64,000 nucleotides of DNA, from NCBI GenBank assembly GCA_020631735.1, contig CM036197.1:42827880-42891879 (forward strand), given 5' to 3'. The notes beneath the pieces were generated by a model. The model was not told the DNA's origin and did no database searches. It saw only the letters and a program-made list of their open reading frames with translations. This document shows positions 31,962-44,559 of this stretch, one piece after another. Within the stretch, counting starts at the first letter, position 1. Each line of letters begins with the position of its first letter. This stretch comes from Saccharum officinarum. Taxonomy: Eukaryota; Streptophyta; Magnoliopsida; Poales; Poaceae. The position numbers and the translations under genes were made by a program.

Positions 31962-33735
31962 ATTATAGGATTGGAAGCAGAACCAAGGTGTTAGGTAAAA
32001 GACTATAACACCCCTAAAAAGTAATCATTATTGCTACTGATAGATTTGAAACATGTGCACATCAATGGCTGATGCTTCTCTCGCCACACTCAATCACCGC
32101 CACTTTTGCACAGGTAGTAAATTTTTATTACCAGCGGAGGACAGTAATGCAATGGATGGACTGATGGAGTAGCACATTTACTACTCTGGGGCTAGCAAGT
32201 AAGGCAACAACGTCAACAATTGTGGGACAAATTTCATATTCTATAACATCATGTATTTTGGGACGAAGGGAGTACATCCAATAGTTGAGAATGGAAGGGT
32301 ATAAGATATCACAATCAGGTCGGTATAGTACCAACCTATTTAGTGGTGTCATGCCGGCACTGCAGGCTAAGAACACGGCATGGCACTGCCGGGACATAGC
32401 AGGTGCACAATGCGCTTGGTACCAGGCTAGACCTTTCTTTTTTAGCAAAGCACCAGGCCAGACCTGGGCTGTGCTTTTTTGAGTGAGGCCGTTCGGCCAT
32501 CTATAGCCCAATTATCCTGTGTCTCTCTTCGGTGGCCTAGCCCACCAGAGGTCAACGTTGGACGGGCCATTCGCACCAAAAGCTAAACCTGTTCCGGCGA
32601 CAGCTCACAGCTATAGCTGACGAAAATAAAGTTTCATGGCTTCGACTTTGACCTCTCCTTGTTTTTTTCCCGAATACGCAAAAGATTTGTGTATCATTGT
32701 ATTAAGTAGAAAAGTTAGACATACAGATAGCGTGCTTCTATTGAGCGCCGAAGGAGGTCGACCTAAACATCCGTAGCTGGACCATCCTAACAAAAAAAAC
32801 CTTTAATTTCGATATTGTGGGGGTGACTCCAGACCTCTCACTCTCACTGAGGAACGCACGGCGAGAGGCCGAGGGTTTCCCATAGGGAAATAACGAACAT
32901 GTGAGCGTGAGCAAGAGCGCAAAGGTATGTCAAGTCTAGGACGAGGAACAAAAACGGATTAAACGACCATTAAATTGGCCCGGGAAAAAGGACATGTTTT
33001 CTTACACGAGCGCCCCAGGTATTTCTAGGCCACACCCGGGGTCACGGTGAAATTACGCTTGGGTTTGCTTTTACAAGGTGACTACAACGCAATGGCCAAG
33101 GGTATGGTAGTAATCTTCCTCCCCTTGGCCAACTACTCCGAAACCCTAACCGACCAGGTGGACCTGCTGCTGACTCCAGGCTGGCCCCTTGCTGTGGCTT
33201 GTGTAGAGCTCCTGCGCACCCCGGACGAGGGTTCGCCGTCTGCCATCGGCTAGCGTTCCTCTTACGGCGTCCTCTCAGTTGGAAATGATGAACCTTCGCA
33301 TCTGATACCTAAAAACAAAGAACACACGATGAACTGGAACCCTCACGGCAAAGGTCGTGCTCTCCGCCGCGAGGGTAATTAACTGGGACAGTGAAAGGTC
33401 AAGCGCTAGGGTAGGAGCTGTGCCAGGATAGCTCCCCCCAACAGATATATTACATAAATGGCAAACAACCAAAACCGACGCAGCAATGTGACATAGGAGG
33501 TGGCTTTACGCCTTCGCGGCTCCCTAGACGAGCCCTTTTCACCGTCCAGGAAGAGCGCGTCCAGTGCTTCGACGTGTTGGATGCAGTCAGGTTGTCGTCG
33601 AAGAATCAGTGTACCTCTACTTGTTTAGATAATCAGTGTCGAAATTTACTGATAGGGTGCGTTTTAATTTTACCGTGGCAATCCTCAATTCAAAATTAGC
33701 GTGACTCTCGGAACAAGTTCACACGGCAAAGGAGA
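31962..33735. other. Intergenic, nothing recognised
   Basis: Several short open frames (for example 32128-32511 minus, 33047-33253 plus) have no visible domain, codon signal or conservation cue. A Stowaway end fragment, GGGACGAAGGGAGTA, is at about 32259-32274. No RNA gene was seen. Confidence 0.4.
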
Positions 33736-33739
33736 ACCC

Positions 33740-33880
33740 AGTGCAGTGAGGTACCACGTACCAGGTACCACTCCGCGCCAGTCCGTGGGGCAAGGTGTTC
33801 GAACGACTGCCACAGCACGTCGCCGCGGCTGCCCTGCTTGTGCACGACCAGGTTGCCGGAGTCTGGAGTCAAACAGCTAC
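33740..33880 (-). pseudogene. Relic of a third S-domain receptor kinase (B-lectin part)
   Basis: The minus strand encodes DSGNLVVHKQGSRGDVLWQS, then FEH, then RTGAEWYL. This aligns to copy B residues around [18 protein letters not shown] and TGAEWFL. About 13 residues are missing between the FEH and RTGAEW parts. No start, kinase exons or further lectin sequence remains nearby. The relic shares its orientation with the two intact genes and lies between them. Confidence 0.8.
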
Positions 33881-33902
33881 GACCCAAGCAGAGGCCTAGC
33901 TG

Positions 33903-34240
33903 TAGCTCCCCGTTGTTGTCCTCCTCTTCTCTTTGAGCTCTGATTGCATGCCAATCCAATGACCAGTGGACACAACACAAGCAGAGGCATTGTCCCCTCC
34001 CCTGTGCATGAGGCCCATTATCGTATTCTGCTCATTCGCTATTGGCACCCTGGTGTAATGTAACGTGCTATCGGTCATCGGGAAGACAATGCCGCCGCCG
34101 TCAACCGGCCGGAGGATGAAGGTAAGGTGTGCATCCTTGACTACTGGTGGCAGCGGCCGACCTGAACGCCAGATGCTTTCGCGACAGCACAGACCCTTTA
34201 CACGATCCAGCACGATTGCATGCATGAAGCTGAGCAGTAG
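33903..34240. repeat. Segmental duplication, copy 2
   Basis: The counterpart of 28766-29205 in the same orientation, shorter by several deletions. On the minus strand it lies just upstream of the receptor kinase relic, so it may be old 5' flanking sequence of that gene. Confidence 0.75.
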
Positions 34241-34574
34241 GCGTGCGCCGGCGCCAGCAAGGTTTATCGTTCTGCGTATTCGACAAGGAAAAAACAAGAC
34301 GATTCTGTTGGACTATTGGACCTCTTGGAGTGTTTCGGCCTAGCCCAGCGGCCCAGAGGAAGAAACAGAGAGACCAACAAGAGGCCAGCGTCGGAAGCAG
34401 CTCGCGCCCGGCGGCCATCGCGCCAACAGCCAACCCCGGTTCTGTCAACTGCGCCACCGCCGAGGCCATCGGAGTCGGAGAAGAAAGTTCTGTGGCTTCG
34501 ACTTGACCAACCTCACGCTCAGACAAACCAGTGTCGCTGCGTCTGGTACAAAACGCTCGAAAATATTAGAGTAT

Positions 34575-36350
34575 GACCATGTTTAGTTGTTAAAAATTTT
34601 CAAGATTCTTCGTCACATTAAATGTTTAACACATGTATGGGGTATTAAATATAGATGAAAAAAAACTAATTACACAGTTTAGTAGAAAATCACGAGACGA
34701 ATCTTTTAAACCTAATTAGTCTACGATTGACATTAATTAACAAATACAAACAAAAATGGTACACTAGTCAAATTCAAAAAAATTCATGAACTAAACCGAC
34801 CCTGCCTACTAGACGGTCAGGTGTTTCAGGGACAAACGACACCTGAGTGTCAGGCCCCTAGAAACACTCGGCTGCATCAAACAAAGGGCGTGTTTAGTTG
34901 CCCGGAACAGGCGGCGGCGGAATCACTGTGCATCGCTGTGCTGCACTGTAGTATTTTATTTTTATTTGGTAAAAATTGTCTAAACATTGACTAATTAGGC
35001 TTAAAATGTTCGTCTCGTAAAATACAACAACTGTGCAATTAGTTTTAAATTTCATCTACATTTAGTACTTCATGCATGTGCCGGCATTTTGATGTGATGG
35101 GGAATCTTCTTTTTGCATAGTAGAATTTGGGGAAATATTTGGTATCACACATGGCCAAACAAATGGAGTGACAGTGTTTACTTCCTTCAAAATTCCAAAA
35201 ATTTTACAAGATTCTCCGTCACATCAAATCTTTGGACACGTGCATGAAGCATTAAATGTAGGTAAAAAAAATAACTAATTACACAGTTTGTCTGTAAATG
35301 TCGAGATGAATCTTTTGAGCCTAGTTAGTCCATGATTGGATAAATTTTACCAAATAACAACGAAAAGTAATACAAGAACTTTACGCACACTTTACAACCA
35401 TCTAAACACACCCTACCCTATAAACACTCTCGGTTGCATCAAACATAGAGCGAGGTGACGTGATGGCGGGACCACACTACAGCATGCACCTGCACCCAAA
35501 GTTTTCACGAAGTCCGAGACATGTGCATGCGACCGAGAGTTAACAGAGAAGTGACACAGGCAGACCACTGCTAATGAGACCCCTGTGAGTTGCAGGTGGG
35601 GCCCATGTCCCTTTTGTCCACTCGTTGTTGAGCCTAAGTTGTTTAATTCGGTATGTTTAGTCTTATTAATTTATATGTTATTTTAGTTCCTATGTTTTTT
35701 TTTGTTCCTATGATCCAAACGCTCCTACCTTTTTCCTTCGTTGTCTTTCTTGTGTTTTTTGATTCCTCTGTTTTGCGAGTTTACTCCTACCTTTTTCCTG
35801 CGATTCCTATCGTTCCTGTGTTTTTGATTCCTCTGTTCCAAACAGGCCCTTAGATGCCAAAATTGGGAGGCAAACTTTGCATAGTCAGTGTCACGTCATA
35901 CTGTATCAATTTTGTTTTTATTTGATAATAATTGTCCAAATCTTGATTAATTAGGCTCTAAATGTTCGTCTCGCAAAGTACAACAAAACTGTGCAATTAG
36001 TTTTTTATTTCATCTATATTTAGTACTCTATATATGTGCCGGTATTTTGATGTGACGGGGAATATGAATTCTGCATAGTGAATTTGGGAGGCAAAATCTG
36101 GAATCTAAACAAGGCCTTAGTTGGTAAAATTTTTGACAAAATACAACGGTAGCACTTTCGTTGTTATTTAATAATTAATATTTAATCATGGTATAATTAG
36201 GCTTAAAAGATTCGTCTCATCCATTTCGTCTAAACTGTGTAATTGGTTTTATTTTTTATCTATATTTAATGTTTCATGCATGTGTCCAAAGATTCGATGT
36301 GACGGGAAATCTACTGTTTTTTTGCAAAATTTTTTGCATCTAAACTCGGG
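34575..36350. mobile_element. Cluster of six MITEs of one family
   Basis: Copies at about 34575-34803, 34886-35158, 35173-35413, 35844-36116 and 36112-36350, with a further related end at 35640-35840. Each has TGTTTAG / CTAAACA-type ends and a core with CTAATTAGGCT, TTCGTCTCG, GTGTAATTAG and a GATGTGACGGG block, read in either orientation. The last two meet at a shared AAGGCCTTAG junction. They are non-coding and about 230-280 bp each. The family is very common near genes in sorghum-type genomes. Confidence 0.7.
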
Positions 36351-36930
36351 CTGAGCGGAGGGCTAAAATCCCTCGAGCAACGTGTAGCTTTACCGAAAAT
36401 ATAAGCTATGGTGCGTTGACCATGCATGGCAGCCTCTACTACATCAATCACCAGACAATAATATTCAGAACAGTTTCACAAGGCGTCGTCTTGTGCCATT
36501 TCCATACAAATTTGTACTATATATCTTGGTGCTCTTTCCTATAAATACGAACAAACTTAAAACAATTTGACTTAGAATAACTCTAGAAATTGATTTATTT
36601 GAAGGCGAAAGGAGTAACTTAGTACTAGTTGTGCTCTATCTCTTGTCCCAATATACTATTTTTTAGATAATGGAAGAACATCCGGCTTCATACCCCGCAA
36701 TTGAGGAATCATACCAAAAATACTACAGGACACAAGCTTAAAACGAAAGAGTCTCACACGCCAAATAAAACTTAGTTTGTAAGCCACCAAAAGACATAAG
36801 GCCACCCATGTGAGGCGAAGAAGGCCATTGCCGCGGACTCCAATGTGCGGCAAGCAAAGATGATACATTCTTTTTTGTCATCACAACGATGCAATTGACT
36901 CCAATGAAACAGATGTAGCCTAATCACTTA
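36351..36930. other. Intergenic, 3' flank of the second receptor kinase
   Basis: A Stowaway-like fragment, AATTGATTTATTTGAAGGCG, lies at about 36588-36617. The rest shows no gene; it should include the 3' UTR of the gene ending at 36934. Confidence 0.4.
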
Positions 36931-36933
36931 CCG

Positions 36934-39900
36934 TTACTGCCCCTCCAACACTGAGACACTTATGCTATTCACCATGGAACTGTTTGTATTTTCTCCTGCT
37001 CCTTGGGCTTCTATATACCATTGTGAGATGTATAGAGGCTGTTTTGGGGTTGAAAGTAATGTGGTTTCATTCTCCAACATAAACACAACCGTTGACATAA
37101 GTGGCCTACTATTTGGATTGTCTTGCACACACAAGAGTCCTATGTGAATGCACCTCAAAGCTTCATTCGGTAAACAACTGTCGACAAGGGATGAGTCCAC
37201 CAAATTCATTGCCTTGCCATCATTCCATAAGCTCCATGCCTGGACCAATTCAAGAAAAATTAATAGAATATCGGCATGTTTTGTTTGAATTTGTAAAATT
37301 TGAAGAACGCCATTATACTTACATAAGCTAATAGGTTACGAAAGCTCGTGGAGTGAGTCGAAGTGATCTTCAGACCACTTATGATCTCCAACAGTATAAC
37401 ACCAAGGCTATATGTATCAGACATGACAGAAAAAGCTCCATCCATTGCATATTCAGGAGACATGTAACCACTATTTAAAAATAATTAGCAGTATGTATGT
37501 AAAAAACTTGGATAGGTATAGGAAAATGAGAAAACATAGAGGCATGGATGATTACTTACTATGTCCCAACAACTGTGTTAGTATTTGCTTCTTGTTGGTT
37601 CCCTCCAAAGATTCTTGCCATACCAAAATCTGATATCTTAGGGTTCATATCTGCATCCAACAATATGTTGCTTGTTTTGAGATCTCGGTGCACAATTGTC
37701 AATCTTGAATCCTCGTGCAGATAAAGAACTCCCCTTGATATTCCTTTGATTATCCTGAACCTTGTTGGCCAATCAAGAACTTTATTCCTTGCAGCATCTA
37801 TATACGGGATTATGAGTAAAGTAAGCAAGCAAATTAGAGTAGTAACTATGACTACCTTCTTCTTTTCCTCTGTATAAAATACAACTAATTTATACATACC
37901 GAAAATGAAGCAATCCAAGCTTTTGTTTGGTAAATATTCGTAAATTAGCAACTTCTCATCTCCATGAATGCAACAACCAAGGAGCCTAACAAGGTTTCTA
38001 TGCTGCAATTTGGCAATTAGAGCTACTTCATTTCTAAATTCCTCTATGCCTTGTCCAGAGCCCTGACTGAGCCTTTTGATTGCAACCTCTCTGTTTTCGC
38101 CCAGAATACCCTGCATGATCTCACCGTCATTAAATTGAACAAGCAATCTTATAATTTCCATGCTGGCTGTCATGGTTTAAAACATTTATTTTTATTACCT
38201 TATAAACTTTCCCGAAGCCTCCTTGTCCGAGCAGATTGTCTTCAGCAAAATTATTTGTTGCAGAAACAATATCTCCAAAGCTAAAAAATGGAAGGTCGAG
38301 ATTTTCATCACCAAGTGTATTTGTCTCATCCAAGTGCCCTGCCATCATCTTCTTCTGTATATCCATGTTTCGACGTTTGCCTAACAGAAATTTTAATGTT
38401 GTTGTTCAGTACGAATCATCATTGACTTCCGAGTAGTGAAGTGACTCTGGTTTTACCTCTAAGCTTGCGCTTGCGCCATATCCAAACAAGGAACATCCCC
38501 ATGAGCGCAAGCAGACATGCCGTAACTGGTGGCAAGATTATTAGTACCACATTCCTCTTCTTCTTATCAACTGCAGAAACATGCATGTTGCACCATGGGA
38601 ATATATGGATGATGAAACTTGCTCTTGATTCACACTGGGAGATGTAGCTGTGCTTACCTAATTCAGACTTTGCCAACCTCAGGTAGATATCCTGCCCTTT
38701 ATCTACGTAACGAACATCCACGATTGCATCCGTCCACATGACGCAGCCACTGCCATCACCTCCTCCTCGGATGTCAGCGGCGGCATAGGCCACGCACGAG
38801 CAATTGGCAAGGCACCTCGCCCTGCACTGCTCCAGCGTCGCGCCCATGTCCACCGTAGCGTTGTCCGTGTCGGGGAGCTTCACTGCCCGCACCATCTTGA
38901 ACCCGTCCGTCGTCGTCCCGTTGCCGCACTCCAACGCCACGTTCCTCCGGCATCCGCCACGGGTCTCCCTCATGGACCACTGCGAAGGGTTCACGGGGCT
39001 GAACCCGACGACGCAGCTGCAGAACAGCGTGGACGCCGTGTTCACGGTGCATAGCCCGAACGCGCCGCACTTGGCGTAGTCGTCGCAGACGTCCCTCGGC
39101 GCCTGCGTGAAGACGTTCCACACCCGGCTGACGGGGTCCCACCCCAGCTGCTGCACCACGCCGACCTCATTCAGTACGAGGCGGCAGAAGGGCGCGCCGG
39201 CCGCGGCGTTGAAGATGTATGCAATCTCGTCGGGGCGGACGACGACCTGGGCGGAGTACATCTCCTTGTACGACGCCGTCTCTGGGATGCCACTGAACCA
39301 CAGCCCGTTCCAGGGGCCCGTTCGGTACTTCTTGGCGTTGCCTTTCCACGAGACGGAGTCCAGGAGGCCCCTGGTGTCCAGCACACGACGGTAGCCCCCC
39401 GGCGTCGGGTCGTTCGACGCACGCCACGACGTGAGGAACCACTCGGCGCCAGTCTGCGGGTCCTTACCGAATCTCATGCCGGCGAGCAAGGTGTTCGACG
39501 GGTGATCGAATGACTGCCAAAGCACGTCGCCGCCGCCACTCTGGTCGCGCACCACTAGGTTACCAGACTCAAGCAGCTGCGCTTGCGCCATGACAGGAGC
39601 AGAAGAACTCGTCGTGTTGGCAGACCATGCTATGCGGCCAGAACCGTCGAGAAGGCGAAGGCTCCCGGTGCTGCCGATGACCAGTACTCCTGAGCTGTTG
39701 CTCAGGAACGTTTCACGGTTGGCCACCCAACAGATGGCCTCCGGCGACGCGGTGAACCAGATCCCGAGGTATCTCTTGGTTGGCACCCCGGTCGGGGAGA
39801 AGAAACCAAGGGTGAAGGACCCGCCGGCCGAGACCAGCGTTGCACCATCGGTGATGTTGCTGCCGCTGTCGAGTGTGTCAGACGTGATGCTGGCGGCGGA

Positions 39901-39960
39901 TGTTGTGAGGCAAAGGATAATGGGGAAGATCAGGGCAGTAAGGCACAAAAGTTTTTTCAT
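36934..39960 (-). CDS. G-type lectin S-receptor-like serine/threonine kinase (copy B)
   Basis: Paralogue of copy A, same strand, same seven-exon structure and intron phases. Exons: 39960-38658, 38570-38457, 38380-38199, 38110-37900, 37797-37560, 37470-37323, 37239-36934. They total 2502 nt (833 residues), uninterrupted. Signal peptide about 1-24; B-lectin with [23 protein letters not shown]-like [16 protein letters not shown] domain; transmembrane helix about 440-465 ([20 protein letters not shown]) followed by a basic stop-transfer RKRK. The kinase keeps [26 protein letters not shown] and SPEY, so it should be active. Intron 1 is 87 nt and open in frame, so its retention would add 29 residues before the membrane helix. 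A 97-bp (TA)n tract lies just upstream. The two proteins differ most in the lectin half, the likely ligand side. Role inferred only from family. Confidence 0.93.
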
Positions 39961-39986
39961 TCCAGTAGCCCCTAGTGATGACTGAT

Positions 39987-40091
<105 letters not shown>

Positions 40092-40451
40092 CGACATTGG
40101 TGCTCGCTTACTACTTGCAAAGTACCATCAAAGTTGTTGGATTATCCAGATCAATGTTAACCTGATTAATTCAGCAGGCCAGTAGGAAACAATTACTTTC
40201 TCTTGCCCACAGCAGTAGGAAACCAGGGACAATTATATAGACCTACCGTTTTGGATGACAAAATTTTCCCATGAGTTGCCATATTCCATTCAAGAATCTC
40301 ATCAGTACACAGTGGATAATGCAATGGGCACTACTCTAGTTAACAGTACATGAAACCTTTTGTAGATTAGTCCCATCACTTATGTGACAACTGATAATGT
40401 TGCTGCTTACCTGAGGAAGAGGAGATGGACACGAGCCGCTGCTGTTGTCAG

Positions 40452-41168
40452 TCTGAAGTTACACTGAACAAATAATAATCAAAGCACAAACACAGTCGCA
40501 AAAGAACACAAAGCTATCCAAGAATTCAGATCACAACAAAATACTAGCTACTTCAGTTGAGCAGAACAAACTGTTGTTGATCTGACAATAGTAGGCTGCT
40601 ACTGCTCAGAACTAAACATGACGACTGATTAGAAAATTCGAGCAACAGTTCAGACAAGAAAACTGAACATGCTACAGTTCAGAATCAGTGGACAAGAGAA
40701 CTTGAGTGACAGTTCAAACTGAACTGCACTTTCAGAACGAACACAGTGATTTTCCACAGACAGTATTGAACACAATGAATCCAAGCTGGGTTGCTTTGAA
40801 CCAATGTTGTCATCTGAAGTTACACTGAACAGATGATAATGGAAGCACAAACACAGTCATAAAAGAACACAAAGCTGTCCAAGAATTCAGATCACAACAA
40901 AATACTAGCTACTTCAGTTGAGCAAAACAAGCTGTCGTTGATCTGACAATAGTAGGCTGCTGTTGCTCTGAACTAAACACGACGCATGACTAGAAAATTC
41001 GAGCAACAGTTCAGACAAGAAAACTGAACATGCTACAGTTCAAAATCAGTGGACAAGAGAACTTGAGTGACAGTTAAAACTGAACTGCAGTTTCAGAACG
41101 AACACAGTGATTGTCCACAGACAGTATTGAACACAATGAATCCAAGCTGAGTTGCTTTGAACCAAACT
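40452..41168. repeat. Direct tandem duplication, 361-bp period
   Basis: Two head-to-tail copies, starting TCTGAAGTTACACTGAAC at 40452 and 40813, by eye over 90% alike along their length. Words such as GAACTGCA, CAGTTCAGA and ACTGAACAT also recur inside each copy. The block is 0.5-1.2 kb upstream of copy B. No reading frame or element end is visible. Confidence 0.9.
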
Positions 41169-42207
41169 GAGAATTCAGAGAACAAACCAGCCAAGACGTG
41201 CAGCTACTGTCACCGCTCACCTGCTGCTGCTGTCGACCTCAAGTTGTTGCTGCACCATGAATAACCAAAGCCCTCAATCCAAGCTGCACCTGCACTGCAC
41301 TGTTGCTGTCAACTTGCTGTGAACTGAATAACAGAGCAAAAATTCTTAGAAGATTCTTAGTCGTTGTGCCTTGTAATAATGCATAAATGAATGGCAAATT
41401 GTTTCATCACCATCCCGTCAAAGCATGCGGGCGGGCAGAGGAGGCAGAGGTCGGGGCGCCCAGGCATACCTGTCTGATTTTGGGCTGTCGATGGTCTACT
41501 TCCCCTACGCTGCGGGTTTCTTCTCCAGGCTCCCGCTGAGGCGAAGGCCTTCGCGGCGGCGACCGCGGGCCTGGTGGAGGAACGCAACCTCTTCAACTGG
41601 AGGAACGCAGCCGCGTAGTGTGGCTGGGATGTCACACCGTCGGATTCGTCCGCTGCGGCGGCGGTAACTCCTGACCGGATGAAGCGCCAGCGACATTACC
41701 TTCTCTGTGCTGAGCTGTGTATCGTCTGCGGATAGTAGAGGCTTTGTTCCATTATTCTTAAAAAAAAATACCTTCTCTGTCCTTGTACTATGTGTATTTT
41801 TGTTGTAGAGAGCCTTACGGTCCGTAGCAGCTACCCCAAGGATAAATAAACTAGAAAAAAGTTAACAACTTGACTACAACCTGCAACGGTTCTAAGCCGA
41901 CGCTATAAGTTGCTGTTACATTAGGGTTGCTTGAATAGACTAAACTAAACTTTTGTTCATGTTTTTGATGCCAAATAGAAGAGCAAAACATGAACTAATT
42001 AAGGTTTAACAAAAACTAATAGAGGCTAATTGATGAGTAGAACTTATATTAAAAAATAACTAATTCACGTTTTGCCTATTATTCAACGACGGACTAAACT
42101 TTAGTCCGATGATCAAACAGTCCCTAAGATTTATTTGCGAGAAATTTAACAATGGTTGGAAAAAGTATAAACCATCCATAGACCAAGATCGGACGGTATA
42201 AAAATAG
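41169..42207. other. Intergenic, nothing recognised
   Basis: The GC-rich stretch 41410-41690 is open in two frames but shows no domain. The flanks are AT-rich. At 41930-42125 CTAAACTTTTGTTCATG and ACTAAACTTTAGTCCG suggest another MITE, without defined ends. Confidence 0.35.
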
Positions 42208-42240
42208 GAGGTACTCATCTAAAAGTACTTAGAAGTACCA

Positions 42241-42495
42241 AATAGAGATTTTTTTTTATTTTTAGTCCAAATTTGAAACAAATTTTAAATTTAACCCGCG
42301 TTTGAATTTTTTTAAATCTAACCCGTTTGGCCCCGCCACCATGCATGGAGGGGCAAATACACTGAATCCCGCCATGCATGGTGGCGGGGTACAGGTCCCA
42401 CGTGGCGGGGGACGTGGCATGCCACCCGGGTGTACCCCGCCACCGATCATGGCGGGTTACACCCCGCCACCCATCATGGCGGGGTGGCCCTAAAA
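42241..42495 (+). repeat. Left terminal inverted repeat with CCCCGCC palindromes
   Basis: Contains several imperfect palindromes built on CCGCCATGCATGGCGG (42330-42355, 42370-42390, 42435-42455, 42463-42486). Matches 44560-44822 in reverse complement. Confidence 0.8.
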
Positions 42496-42766
42496 CTGCG
42501 GGCACGCAGGAACTGCACTAAGAAACTGCATTTATAAACAACAATCTTAGTGAGTGGACCAACAAATGAAACGAATGAAGATGTGATAATGAAAATTATT
42601 ACAATGACATGTTTCAAAGTACAACACTGACAAACTACATCACACAAAGTTTCTAAGCCACTACAAATGACAAACACTAACAACGACGACGTGAAGACGT
42701 AACAACGCAAATTATTACAATGACACTTGTACGATAATCAAATTGCGTGCACCACTGCGTAAGCAA

Positions 42767-44275
42767 CTAGTCTTCGGACTCTGAATCCTCCACTACAACC
42801 TCCTTACCCTTGCTGGCCTCGACTGCCTTGGCCTGAGAGGCCTGACGCCAGTAGTAAGCCGCCTCCACCTCGTCTGCGGCCTGAGAGTACAACTCGGCCT
42901 CTTCTTCGGTCATGTCTATTGGCCCCCATGCGTCGAACAACGGTGTCTTATGGCTGTGGTACGCTGCCTGACCCTCCTCTAATTCAACATCCTCCTCGTG
43001 CATCGGTCCTAACTCCTCTGCAAGGCGAAGTAGCTCGGCTATCCTTCCCATGTCGTAGGCATCCTCGTCCGGAGGGTAGCCCAATTCTTCGGCTAGACGA
43101 ATGAGCTCGCCTATCCTCCCGGTGTCGTCGTCTTCCTCCGGCTCGGCCTCCTCTTCAACCACAATCGGACGGCTTGCGGTGCCACCAACTCCTACGTCCC
43201 GCTTTAGTTTCATATTCTCCGTGTACCTAGCACGAGCCACATCTGCTTGCCAGTTGCCGGTGCATCCAATCTCTGCAAGTACAAAATGCAAACAATTAAC
43301 ACGATCTTTGCAATGACTTTATTGACAGTCAAACAAAGAAGATTGAGTTTCCAAAAACGCAATGACTCACTCACACATAATGAGTCAATAGTATCGTTCA
43401 AGCCTTGCATCTCTGCTCTCGCAGCCTCCTCTGCAGCCTTCCTTGCATCCTCTTCAGCCTTCCGTGCCTGGTACTCCTCTACATCCTTCTTCTTTTGCTC
43501 GTACCACTTCTTCCACGCAATACTCTCCGGGTTACGAACACGCAGGTCTTGGGCCCGTCGTAGCATTTTCTTCTTATGGTTCTTAACGAAATCAGTGACA
43601 TAGTTTGCAGGATATCCTCTCATCTTGTGAAGTGCTACCGTTGTCTTATACTCATCCTTGAACTTATACACATCATCATATGATTCCCATTTGCATTTCT
43701 GAGTGCTCTGTTGCAACAAATAGATGAATACAAAGTTAGCGTACCAAAGCAAACAAAATAAAACATTAGCACTAAGTGTCAACAGTCCTAGCAAACCTCG
43801 TCATAATCGATTATGTGGCCACAGAAGTGCCCAATCCCAAGGCCTGAAGGGACAAGGCCGTAGCTAGCTTCAACACCACATTTGCACATCACATGAGGCG
43901 CAATAGACCTCCTCTTCTTCTTCCAGTCTGGCACCTCCTCATTCTTCTCCGGCTCCGGCCAATGGCTCTTTGGACCATAGACCCATTCCTTGAAACGACA
44001 CTTGGGAAAATCATGATCCTACAAAATTAAAACAGTAAAACACACATATAGGACATGATATTCCAAGGTTCACTCAAACCTTACCTCATGTCGTAGAAGC
44101 AACGAGCCGCAGTATCTAGATGTCTCGACTGGCTCACGTGCGCCGGATGACCACAGTCACAGTTAGGGAAAGGTTCCTCGGAAGGAACGGGTGCATCCTT
44201 GCAAGACACGTCGGGGTACATCTCTCTAGGACGACCCTTTTTCCTCCAAATCGACTCACGATACGAGTCCTCCAT
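42767..44275 (-). pseudogene. Transposon-borne protein with GRF-like zinc finger motifs
   Basis: Four exons can be drawn on the minus strand: 44275-44085, 44018-43797, 43707-43371 and 43272-42767, all with GT-AG borders. Exon 1 has a CDCGHPAHVSQSRHLDTAAR motif and exon 2 has CKCGVEASYGLVPSGLG then HFCG, both of the CxCG...C type of GRF zinc fingers. Exon 3 is lysine/glutamate-rich (KKKDVEEYQARKAEEDARKA), probably coiled coil. Exon 4 is acidic and holds two copies of a GRI(G/A)EL(I/L)RLAEELG unit, ending EVVVEDSESED. Exons 2-4 join in frame, but exon 1 is one base short of exon 2's frame at FYDM, so this copy is probably frameshifted. Similar proteins sit in TIR elements of grasses. Function unknown. 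Confidence 0.6.
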
Positions 44276-44559
44276 CTAATAACACGAAATGATTTCTACA
44301 CAAAACACATATCACTTATATAATGTACAATATCAATACAATAAAAACTAATATAACTTTACTAACTATATTAACCAAACATACTACAACGATGGACGCA
44401 GCCGGAACAAGGTCCGACGATGGGCCGGTAGCCGACGGGGAGGGGCCCTAGGCGGGAGGGGCGCCGAGGGGAGGGGAGCTCGGTCCTGGGGCGGAGAGGG
44501 GCGCTGTGGGAAATAAAATGGATGAATGGCCAAAAACAAGAAGTGCCCGGGCTTTTAAA

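Noticed and set aside
33047..33253. Small gene (68 residues)
   Set aside because: No domain, start context or neighbour support.
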